A stretch of DNA of 8,665 nt from Gammaproteobacteria bacterium (GTDB lineage Bacteria > Pseudomonadota > Gammaproteobacteria > Pseudomonadales > Pseudohongiellaceae), in assembly GCA_002719575.1 (NCBI GenBank), contig PBHS01000020.1, positions 25,246 to 33,910 of the forward strand. The letters run 5' to 3'. How positions within the stretch are numbered: the first letter of the stretch is position 1; each line of letters starts with the position of its first letter. Under the pieces are notes generated by a model. That model worked only from the letters and a program-made list of their open reading frames with translations. It was not told the origin of the DNA and did not search any database. The position numbers were made by a program, and so were the translations under genes. Shown here piece by piece: positions 1 through 5,971 of this stretch.

Positions 1-389
1 ACCGCATCTTTTAATTTAGCTTCTATAAGACCTTTGCCATCAATGGGTTTCCCTAAAGCGTCTACGACACGACCTTCAAGTTCTGGTCCAACAGGCACTT
101 CGAGAATTCGCCCGGTACATTTGCAGGACTGCCCTTCTTTGAGATTAAGATAGTCACCAAGTACTACCGCTCCAACGGAGTCCCGCTCAAGGTTCAGAGC
201 CATACCGTAGATGCCGCCCTCAAACTCAATCATTTCCCCATACATAACGTCGGTGAGACCAAAGATACGGATAATGCCGTCTGACACACTGACGATTGTG
301 CCTTCGTTCTTGGCCTGCACGGACACATCGAGGTTGTCAATGCGCTCCTTGATAATCTCGCTGATTTCTGACGGATTCAGATGTTGCAT
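1..389 (-). CDS. atpA: ATP synthase F1 subunit alpha, N-terminal part (gene runs off the left edge)
   Basis: Alpha subunit of the F1 head of F-type ATP synthase, which alternates with beta in the catalytic hexamer and binds nucleotide at non-catalytic sites on the cytoplasmic face of the inner membrane. Only the first 129 residues are present. The start [17 protein letters not shown] matches the family N-terminus. The beta-barrel domain follows, with [15 protein letters not shown] (about 28-42), [15 protein letters not shown] (64-78) and [12 protein letters not shown] (90-101). [15 protein letters not shown] (106-120) leads toward the nucleotide-binding domain. The Walker A loop would lie beyond the edge, so it cannot be checked. 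The ATG at 389 is preceded by an AGGGA-type ribosome-binding site. It lies 40 bases after atpH in the same operon. The identification is secure; only the 3' part is missing. Confidence 0.97.
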   Translation of the reverse strand, partial: MQHLNPSEISEIIKERIDNLDVSVQAKNEGTIVSVSDGIIRIFGLTDVMYGEMIEFEGGIYGMALNLERDSVGAVVLGDYLNLKEGQSCKCTGRILEVPVGPELEGRVVDALGKPIDGKGLIEAKLKDA

Positions 390-429
390 TCTTGTTTCCC
401 TTGTCCCTGTTGTGCCTTCTCTGAAAGGC

Positions 430-966
430 TCAGGAGTTCATTGATTCAAATAGTTTGACCAGTTTTCCACGAACCGAATTATCAATGACAGTGTCTCCGG
501 CACGCACTACAGCCCCACCAATCAGATTGTTGTCGACAGTCGTGCTGAACTTGACCTCTCGCGCCAAGCGCTCCTTCAGGCTTCGCACTAAATTATCTAA
601 AGTTTCAGGACTTACTTCGAAAGCAGTTGTGATTTCTACATTGATGGATTTTTCTTGATTTGACTTCAGAATGTGGAACAGGTTGGAGATGGCTGGCAGC
701 AGGTTCATGCGCTTATTTTCGGCCAGAAGACGGATGAAATTCTGGCCTTTAGTGTTCAGTTCGTCACCTAAGAGATCGACGAATGCGTCTGCGATGGTGT
801 CGGCTGGCAGAGACGGGCTTGTCAGAAACCCCTTAACAGGTTGCTCTGACGACACGGCAGCCGCCATATCAAGCATTGAGGACCAGGAATCCAGCGCTTT
901 TTCGTCCAGAGCTGATTGAAACGCTGCCTTAGCGTATGGTCTGGCTAATGTAATAAATTCTGCCAT
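430..966 (-). CDS. atpH: ATP synthase F1 subunit delta
   Basis: Delta subunit (OSCP equivalent), part of the peripheral stalk that links the top of the F1 hexamer to the b-subunit dimer. The 178-residue length is normal for the family (E. coli 177). The N-terminus [19 protein letters not shown] is the typical start of the helical domain that contacts alpha. The C-terminal signature [20 protein letters not shown] (about 149-168) matches the conserved delta C-terminal motif. The ATG at 966 follows AAAGGA about 12 bases upstream, a rather long spacing. The gene sits 20 bases after atpF and 40 bases before atpA, as expected for co-translated operon genes. Nothing is broken or unusual. Confidence 0.97.
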   Translation of the reverse strand: MAEFITLARPYAKAAFQSALDEKALDSWSSMLDMAAAVSSEQPVKGFLTSPSLPADTIADAFVDLLGDELNTKGQNFIRLLAENKRMNLLPAISNLFHILKSNQEKSINVEITTAFEVSPETLDNLVRSLKERLAREVKFSTTVDNNLIGGAVVRAGDTVIDNSVRGKLVKLFESMNS

Positions 967-986
967 TGGCTGAGATTATCCTTTGC

Positions 987-1457
987 TCAAAGTTCTGCGG
1001 CAAGCTTGCTCAAAAGTTCTTCATTTGCAGCCTGGTCGATTGATCGTTCCAGAATTTTTTCGGCCCCAGCAATCGCAATAGTGCCAACCTGCTCGCGCAA
1101 AGCCTCGCGGGCACGATTCATTTCGTGCTCAATCTCTGCATTAGCCCCCGCAATGATGCGCTCACTTTCTTCTCTGGCTTTGCCTTTAGCTTCTTCGACA
1201 ATTTGCGAAGCTCTTTTATTAGCCTGATTGATAATTGAGGCAGCATGCTCCTTCGCCTCGCGCAGCTGATCGGCTGAAGCGTTTTTAGCTAACTCCCGAT
1301 CTTTCTGCGCCCGCGCGGCGGCCTCCAAGCCATCTGCAATACGCTGCTTGCGCTCTTCCAAAACATTGGAGAACAATGGCCAGACCTTTGTAGAACAGAA
1401 CCACCAGAAAACGAAGAAGGCAGCCGACTGCCCAAAGATGGTAAGGGTAATATCCAC
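987..1457 (-). CDS. atpF: ATP synthase Fo subunit b
   Basis: Subunit b of the membrane Fo sector; two copies form the peripheral stator stalk. The protein is 156 residues, the same length as E. coli b. One membrane helix lies at about residues 5-25 (from IFGQSAAFFVFWWF to the KVWP motif). A long, charged, Ala/Glu/Lys/Arg-rich helix follows, starting at LEERKQRIADGL and running through NKRASQIVEEAKGKA, suited to a right-handed coiled coil. The C-terminus GAEKILERSIDQAANEELL matches the delta-binding end of the family. The start is a GTG (1455-1457), supported by GGGAG seven bases upstream and by alignment with the usual M(D/N)I start. It is 46 bases downstream of atpE and 20 before atpH. Confidence 0.97.
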   Translation of the reverse strand: MDITLTIFGQSAAFFVFWWFCSTKVWPLFSNVLEERKQRIADGLEAAARAQKDRELAKNASADQLREAKEHAASIINQANKRASQIVEEAKGKAREESERIIAGANAEIEHEMNRAREALREQVGTIAIAGAEKILERSIDQAANEELLSKLAAEL

Positions 1458-1464
1458 GGAAGCT

Positions 1465-1469
1465 CTCCC
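1465..1469 (-). promoter_or_regulatory. Ribosome-binding site deciding the GTG start of atpF
   Basis: On the minus strand GGGAG stands seven bases before the GTG of atpF. This supports that GTG, which gives the family-typical N-terminus MDITLT. Confidence 0.75.
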
Positions 1470-1503
1470 GCTAGTTAGTGTGGTGTGAGTTGTATTGTTC
1501 CAG

Positions 1504-1794
<291 letters not shown>

Positions 1795-2676
1795 TTAGTG
1801 ATGAACCCCATCATGCGCTGCGTTAAGATATACTATGGTTAACATCATGAAAACGAACGCTTGTAAGGGAACCACAAGGATATGAAAGACTGCCCAGACA
1901 AAGTGAAACGGCAATTGGTATAGACCCAATAATGCTGAGATCACCAGAAACAGGAGCTCGCCGGCATAAAGATTGCCGAATAGTCTGAGGCCAAGAGAGA
2001 TTGGTTTGGCCAACAGTGTTGGTATTTCAATCATCAGGTTGAAAGGCATCATCCACTTGCCGAATGGATGAAACGCCAATTCGCTAAAGAAACCCCAGGC
2101 ACCCTTGTTCTTGATACTATAGTAAATAATCAGAGCGAAGATGCTAAAAGACATGCCTAGTGTGATGTTTGGATCTGTCGTCGGCACCACCTTAAAAGAC
2201 ATGTGTTCTTGGCCAAAGAAATGGCCGATAAAAATCGCTAGTTCTGGGAGCCAGTCTACTGGCACCAGGTCCATCAGATTCATTAGCAGAATCCAGACAA
2301 ACACTGTGAGGGCGAGCGGCGCAATGACCGGATTTTTATGGTTAAAACCTTCGGAAACCCGATCGTCTACAAACTCAAATATGCTTTCGACAAAGTTTTG
2401 AACCCCGTTTGGTGCGTCAGAGGTAGCCTTCTTGCCAATCCAGCGGAAAAACAACAACGCCCCGCCGCAGAGGAACAAAGACCAGAACAACGTATCAACA
2501 TGAAACGCCATAAACCCCATCTCAGTCGCTTCGTCCATGGTATGGGCGAAGCCCCAATGACCATCCGGATGTTGACCAAATGTTAGGTAAGAGAGATGGT
2601 GTGTTATGTACTCCTGAGCGGTTGTCTCAGCACCATGTTCAACAGCGGCGTGGGCCGCTTCGGCTAGCTCTGCCAT
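1795..2676 (-). CDS. atpB: ATP synthase Fo subunit a
   Basis: Subunit a, the multi-spanning inner-membrane stator that forms the two proton half-channels beside the c-ring. The essential arginine is visible as R231 in SLGLRLFGNLYAGELLF. N235 and E240 correspond to E. coli N214 and E219; FHIL (H265) and Q272 correspond to H245 and Q252. The C-terminal helix LQAFVFMMLTIVYL is typical. The protein is 293 residues, longer than the 271 of E. coli. The extra length is mostly an N-terminal region (1-60) with eight histidines, before the first membrane helix at about 62-78. Long N-termini of this kind occur in marine gammaproteobacterial AtpB. The ATG at 2676 has AAGGG about 12 bases upstream. The gene follows atpI by 101 bases and precedes atpE by 36. 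Confidence 0.97.
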   Translation of the reverse strand: MAELAEAAHAAVEHGAETTAQEYITHHLSYLTFGQHPDGHWGFAHTMDEATEMGFMAFHVDTLFWSLFLCGGALLFFRWIGKKATSDAPNGVQNFVESIFEFVDDRVSEGFNHKNPVIAPLALTVFVWILLMNLMDLVPVDWLPELAIFIGHFFGQEHMSFKVVPTTDPNITLGMSFSIFALIIYYSIKNKGAWGFFSELAFHPFGKWMMPFNLMIEIPTLLAKPISLGLRLFGNLYAGELLFLVISALLGLYQLPFHFVWAVFHILVVPLQAFVFMMLTIVYLNAAHDGVHH

Positions 2677-2743
2677 TAATTTTTTCTACCCTTCTTGAAT
2701 TCAACTAAAAAGTGTCACGCGCCAAACAGATTACCTACCCGAG

Positions 2744-2771
2744 ATTATGACTCACCGCATTGGGGCGACAA
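2744..2771 (-). promoter_or_regulatory. Possible internal promoter before atpB
   Basis: On the minus strand TTGTCG (2766-2771, four of six consensus bases) is followed, after 16 bases, by CATAAT (2744-2749, five of six). It lies in the unusually wide 101-base atpI-atpB gap. It could give extra transcription of the structural Fo/F1 genes relative to atpI. This is a pattern match only. Confidence 0.35.
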
Positions 2772-2777
2772 GGTGCA

Positions 2778-3164
2778 TTAACGCCTACTTGGGCTGTAAT
2801 CAACTCTCACAGCAGCAACAACACCGACCAGGTGCACTGTTATAAACGCCAGGATAATGGCCAGTTCAACCACGTTGGGTAACAAGGAAAAACATAAGGC
2901 GAACAACACGACTGTGATGCTAAATTTGCCGATCTCTCCCGCTAAAAACGCCTTCACAATTTTTTGGGCGTTACGAGCGCCACGATACTTGAAGGCATGT
3001 GCTGCAAAGAAAGCGTTCGATGCACTACTAACCGTGCCTCCCAAAAAAACAGAAACGGCTGTGGGGGCGCTAAACAGAACCAAAGAAACAGCTGTCACAA
3101 AAATAGTTGCCGAAATCTGAGCAACGATAACTCTATGGATAGGCGGGCGTTTTAAGTTTGTCAC
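2778..3164 (-). CDS. atpI: ATP synthase assembly protein I
   Basis: AtpI is a small inner-membrane protein encoded first in many atp operons; it is known to aid c-ring assembly and is not part of the finished enzyme. From the GTG at 3164 it has 128 residues, a normal family length. The family core HRVIVAQ is followed by four hydrophobic segments at about residues 13-33, 36-58, 82-98 and 99-120. A conserved KYRGARNAQKIVKAFLAGE loop (about 59-77) lies between helices 2 and 3. The frame is open upstream to a TTG at 3347 with ATGs at 3329 and 3299. That extension has no AtpI-like sequence and contains the operon promoter (3255-3283), so I reject it. The GTG has no good ribosome-binding site of its own and overlaps the stop of a tiny upstream frame. 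The product is secure; the start is probable. Confidence 0.88.
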   Translation of the reverse strand: MTNLKRPPIHRVIVAQISATIFVTAVSLVLFSAPTAVSVFLGGTVSSASNAFFAAHAFKYRGARNAQKIVKAFLAGEIGKFSITVVLFALCFSLLPNVVELAIILAFITVHLVGVVAAVRVDYSPSRR

Positions 3165-3190
3165 AACTTCGACAGGGAGTTTCGTTTCAT
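3161..3190 (-). CDS. Possible nine-residue leader peptide upstream of atpI
   Basis: A tiny frame encoding MKRNSLSKL starts at an ATG (3188-3190). It is preceded by AGGAAAG (3199-3205), with eight bases between that motif and the ATG. It ends in TGA at 3161-3163, so its stop shares two bases with the GTG start of atpI (GTGA). Such overlaps usually mark translational coupling, which would make up for the weak ribosome-binding site of atpI. It falls wholly within the predicted 5' leader of the atp transcript. A frame this short can arise by chance. Confidence 0.35.
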   Translation of the reverse strand: MKRNSLSKL

Positions 3191-3254
3191 GCCCGAGTCT
3201 TTCCTGAAATCCCCTAAACACTTCCTTGCTACGGTAGTCACCAAAAGCTCGCGC

Positions 3255-3283
3255 ATTATAGGAACTTTGATAGGCTATCGCAA
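3255..3283 (-). promoter_or_regulatory. Sigma70-type promoter of the atp operon
   Basis: On the minus strand TTGCGA (3278-3283, four of six consensus bases) is followed by exactly 17 bases and TATAAT (3255-3260, six of six). Transcription should start near 3248-3249, giving a leader of about 85 bases before atpI. It sits in the 231-base parB-atpI gap, where the atp operon promoter is expected. This also argues against the longer atpI frame, which would read through the promoter. Confidence 0.75.
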
Positions 3284-3395
3284 CCCGCGTCGAGATCATT
3301 TTGGCCCTGAAAACAAAGGGTTTTTTCATGGTTGGGGATACAGCCAATATCGCTTAATTGTGGTTTTCCAGTCAATTGATGACAAGACTTCCAAC

Positions 3396-4316
3396 CTAGT
3401 TAATACGCGCTAAGATTCCGTCCAATTCGTCTAAAGAGTTGTAGCGGACAACGACTTTTCCCTTGCCTTTAGCGCTGTGCTGGATCGCTACTTTTGCTCC
3501 CAATTTATCTGTTAGATTGTTCTCAAGAGTTTTTATGTCTGGGTCAACAACTTTGGTTTTTGGTCTAGTGCCTTTCTCGGCAATCAAGCGCCTAACCAGT
3601 GCTTCCGTTTGGCGTACAGAGAGGCCTTTACCTGATACTACTCGCGCTGCGCTGGTTTGTTGGTCACCGGGCAACGCCAATAGCGCTCGAGCGTGTCCCA
3701 TCTCTAGATCTCCATGCTCCAGCATCCTTTTGACTACAATATGCAGGCCCATTAAACGCATCAAATTAGTCACCGTAACCCTAGATTTTCCAACAGCGTC
3801 CGCGACTTGTTGCTGGGTGAGTTCAAACTCATCCTGAAGACGCTTAAGGGCCATCGCTTCCTCAATAGGGTTTAAATTTTCGCGTTGAATATTCTCGATA
3901 AGTGACATAGCGATAGCGGCTTCATCACTAACCGTTTTGACGATTGCCGGTATGGTGTCGAGTTCCGCCATCTGTGTGGCTCGCCAGCGCCGTTCACCGG
4001 CAATAATTTCGTATCTGTCTGAAGAAATTGGCCTCACGACTATCGGCTGCATGACGCCTTGATTTTTGATCGATGCTGAAAGCTCCTCGAGGGCTTCCTC
4101 GTGCATGTCGGTACGTGGTTGGTATTTTCCGCGCTGTATCAAGTCCACCGGGATGTGCTTTAAGGCGCCATCTCTGTTTGGTTCCTGATCGGTTGGTTGT
4201 GCCTGTGGTAAATCTGTCTCTCGAGATCGGCCTCTGAGCAGGTTTGCCATCGTCCTTGTGCTTCCGGACGACAGCAGGGAGTCAAGCCCTTTACCGAGTT
4301 TTTTCTTATCACTCAT
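3396..4316 (-). CDS. parB: Chromosome-partitioning protein ParB (CTP-dependent DNA clamp)
   Basis: ParB binds parS sites near the origin, loads onto DNA as a CTP-driven sliding clamp and works with ParA in chromosome segregation. The 306-residue length fits chromosomal ParB. The N-terminus KKLGKGLDSLLS is the usual ParA-contact segment. The CTP-binding domain shows QPRTD (66-70), GERRWRA (107-113) and ENIQREN (141-147). The helix-turn-helix LTQQQVADAVGKSRVTVTN (166-184) and GHARALLAL (207-215) form the parS-binding domain. The C-terminal stretch from about 262 is the dimerisation domain. The ATG at 4316 gives the canonical N-terminus, but no Shine-Dalgarno sequence lies before it (upstream bases GCGATCTCCAAT). 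An inverted repeat ends 14 bases upstream. The gene follows parA by 79 bases and is probably co-transcribed with it. Confidence 0.97.
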   Translation of the reverse strand: MSDKKKLGKGLDSLLSSGSTRTMANLLRGRSRETDLPQAQPTDQEPNRDGALKHIPVDLIQRGKYQPRTDMHEEALEELSASIKNQGVMQPIVVRPISSDRYEIIAGERRWRATQMAELDTIPAIVKTVSDEAAIAMSLIENIQRENLNPIEEAMALKRLQDEFELTQQQVADAVGKSRVTVTNLMRLMGLHIVVKRMLEHGDLEMGHARALLALPGDQQTSAARVVSGKGLSVRQTEALVRRLIAEKGTRPKTKVVDPDIKTLENNLTDKLGAKVAIQHSAKGKGKVVVRYNSLDELDGILARIN

Positions 4317-4329
4317 ATTGGAGATCGCA

Positions 4330-4362
4330 GGTTACACATATTTTCGAGGTTTAAGTGTAACA
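4330..4362 (-). repeat. Inverted repeat with parS-like half-sites between parA and parB
   Basis: On the minus strand TGTTACAC (4355-4362) and GTGTAACC (4330-4337) face each other across 17 bases. The first matches the parS half-site TGTTNCAC at every position; the second matches GTGNAACA at all but the last. Extended inward, the two arms (4352-4361 and 4331-4340) match at nine of ten positions around an 11-base centre. It could be a spread-out ParB site, an operator, or an RNA hairpin just before the parB start codon. It is not a canonical parS, in which the half-sites abut. Confidence 0.6.
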
Positions 4363-4395
4363 ATGTAATCACTAATATTAAAAACCTAAGCGCTT

Positions 4396-5181
4396 CTACT
4401 GAACACTCCGAAAAGACTGGTCATGGCGCCTTAGCATTTCCCCTGCCAAGGCCAGATAGGCAATAGCACCTCGAGATTTTCGATCATATTTTATAATCGG
4501 CTTGCCATAACTCGGGGCCTCGGCTAACCGAATGTTTCGCGGTACCACCGTTCGGTAGACTGCGTCGCCAAAGTAACTAAATAATTGGCCGTTGACTTCA
4601 CTCGTTAGCTTATTACGCGGGTCGTACATTGTTCGCAAAATACCCTCAATCTTCAAAGTCGGATTAATCCTGTCTTGAATCGCACTTATAGTGTCCATTA
4701 ATGCTGATAGTCCCTCAAGAGCGTAATATTCACACTGCATTGGTATCACAACACCATCGGCTGCCACTAAAGAATTGATTGTCAACATGTTTAGGGCAGG
4801 GGGACAATCAATCACAATAAAGTCATAGTGCTCGCGTTTCACCTCAATTATGCTTCTTAATCGAAGCTCTCGGTTCGCTAAGGAAATAAGCTCTACCTCC
4901 GCCGCCACCAAGTCGCCATTCGCTGGAAGCAAGTCGTAACCTGCGCCATCTGGACACTCTACAACGCTCGAGAAGTCTACCTGTTCAGTCAGTAAATCAT
5001 ACACCGAATACTCTATTTCACTCTTGTTTACTCCCGAACCCATCGTTGCATTACCCTGGGGATCCATGTCAACCAGTAAAACTTTGTTGCGAGTTACGCT
5101 AAGAGAAGCTGCTAAATTGACTGATGTAGTAGTTTTTCCTACCCCGCCTTTCTGATTAGCAATGGCCAGTACTTTGCTCAC
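4396..5181 (-). CDS. parA: Chromosome-partitioning ATPase ParA (Soj-like)
   Basis: ParA-family deviant-Walker ATPase. It forms ATP-bound dimers on the nucleoid and, stimulated by ParB, moves the origin region. From the GTG at 5181 it has 261 residues, typical of chromosomal ParA. The N-terminus SKVLAIANQKGGVGKTTTS contains the deviant Walker A motif KGGVGKTT (residues 11-18). The switch I region VDMDPQGNAT and the Walker B-like FIVIDCPPAL follow. PRNIRLAEAPSYGKPI toward the C-terminus is also a family hallmark. Another GTG lies two codons upstream (5187). The second GTG is preferred because AGGGAG stands five bases before it and it gives the family-like start MSKVLAIANQKGG. It lies about 97 bases after rsmG and 79 before parB. 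Confidence 0.96.
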   Translation of the reverse strand: MSKVLAIANQKGGVGKTTTSVNLAASLSVTRNKVLLVDMDPQGNATMGSGVNKSEIEYSVYDLLTEQVDFSSVVECPDGAGYDLLPANGDLVAAEVELISLANRELRLRSIIEVKREHYDFIVIDCPPALNMLTINSLVAADGVVIPMQCEYYALEGLSALMDTISAIQDRINPTLKIEGILRTMYDPRNKLTSEVNGQLFSYFGDAVYRTVVPRNIRLAEAPSYGKPIIKYDRKSRGAIAYLALAGEMLRRHDQSFRSVQ

Positions 5182-5186
5182 TGTCA

Positions 5187-5192
5187 CTCCCT
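5187..5192 (-). promoter_or_regulatory. Ribosome-binding site deciding the parA start
   Basis: AGGGAG on the minus strand is five bases before the GTG at 5181. For the alternative GTG at 5187 it would overlap the start codon, so the downstream GTG is favoured. Confidence 0.7.
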
Positions 5193-5237
5193 ATCCAAAA
5201 TTTTTCTCACTGTACCGTCAGTCTACCCTAATGTGAG

Positions 5238-5266
5238 TCTCTATGTGTGCGAAAAATTTGGGTCAA
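5238..5266 (-). promoter_or_regulatory. Weak candidate promoter for parAB
   Basis: In the rsmG-parA gap, minus-strand TTGACC (5261-5266, five of six consensus bases) is followed after 17 bases by TAGAGA (5238-5243, only three of six). It could give parAB some transcription independent of mnmG-rsmG. The poor -10 makes this tentative. Confidence 0.25.
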
Positions 5267-5278
5267 AATCATTGCGCG

Positions 5279-5911
5279 CTATGTTTTAACCAACGTAACG
5301 AGGTGACGCTCCTCTTGCAGAGACGGAACATTTACCTTCTGAATATCCAATGCCTCAATCGCATTTGGCAAGTCTGCCAACTCTGTTGCTGGAAACTGAC
5401 CTTTGAATGCAACCAAACGCGTTTGGCATTTCATCAAGGAGCTTACCTGTTTTGTGGTGCAACGTAAGGAGGCGAACGCGCGGCATGTGACAATGTCAAG
5501 TGGTTCTTTCGGCTGATAATACTCTACTCTGCTTTTTTCAATGCTCACGTTTTCTAACTCTAGAGCTAACTTAGCGTGAAACAGAAATCTCGTTTTCTTG
5601 CCGTTGCTGTCCAATAAAGTGAAATGCGACTCAGGATGAAAAATTGCCCATGGTATTCCCGGCAGTCCTGCACCCGAACCCACATCCAAAACGTGGTTAT
5701 TAGGTTCAACTGCAACAAAAGGTAGGGCGGACAGACAGTCAAACAGATGTCTGGTAAGAAGTGCGTCAAACCGACAATCGGCCACTAGATTGTAGGATTG
5801 ATTCCACTTCTGAATCAAACAGCAGTACGCTTCAAGTTGATCGCTTTGCCGGGCGCTGAAGGGTATCCCGATCTGATTCAATCCGTCCGACAATTGATCT
5901 AGCAAAAACAT
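5279..5911 (-). CDS. rsmG: 16S rRNA (guanine-527-N7)-methyltransferase RsmG (GidB)
   Basis: RsmG uses S-adenosylmethionine to make 7-methylguanosine at position 527 of 16S rRNA in the small ribosomal subunit. The Rossmann-fold SAM motif is VLDVGSGAGLPGIP (residues 74-87 from the ATG at 5911). It is followed by HFTLLDSNGKKTRFL (96-110), SRVE (127-130), CRAFASL (143-149) and the VAFKGQ strand. All align with E. coli RsmG. From this ATG the protein has 210 residues (E. coli 207). The frame stays open to a TTG at 5953, which would add 14 residues and leave 18 bases after mnmG. Neither start has a convincing ribosome-binding site, so the start is uncertain while the product is not. It lies directly downstream of mnmG, the classic gidA-gidB pair. 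Confidence 0.93.
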   Translation of the reverse strand: MFLLDQLSDGLNQIGIPFSARQSDQLEAYCCLIQKWNQSYNLVADCRFDALLTRHLFDCLSALPFVAVEPNNHVLDVGSGAGLPGIPWAIFHPESHFTLLDSNGKKTRFLFHAKLALELENVSIEKSRVEYYQPKEPLDIVTCRAFASLRCTTKQVSSLMKCQTRLVAFKGQFPATELADLPNAIEALDIQKVNVPSLQEERHLVTLVKT

Positions 5912-5971
5912 TTGGGATCGCAAACCGACTACGTTGGAGTCTATGATTGTCAATGGCTTCTGGGAGAGGGG

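Noticed and set aside
211..444. Plus-strand open frames opposite atpA, atpB, parB, mnmG and others (for example 211-444, 2141-2401, 3463-3837, 6697-6961)
   Set aside because: They lie antisense to strongly conserved genes, give low-complexity or unfamiliar proteins, and lack ribosome-binding sites. They are shadows.
2712..2728. GTGTCACGCGCCAAACA in the atpI-atpB gap as a possible parS
   Set aside because: The CACG core matches, but only about 10 of 16 positions agree and the right half is shifted by two bases.
3330..3396. Inverted repeat GGTTGG/CCAACC after parB as a terminator
   Set aside because: The arms are six bases with more than 50 bases between them and no T-run follows, so it does not look like an intrinsic terminator.
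4347..4362. Contiguous parS-like sequence TGTTACACTTAAACCT between parA and parB
   Set aside because: As a contiguous site it matches only 11 of 16 positions and lacks the central CACGTG. The spaced half-site reading is the better description.
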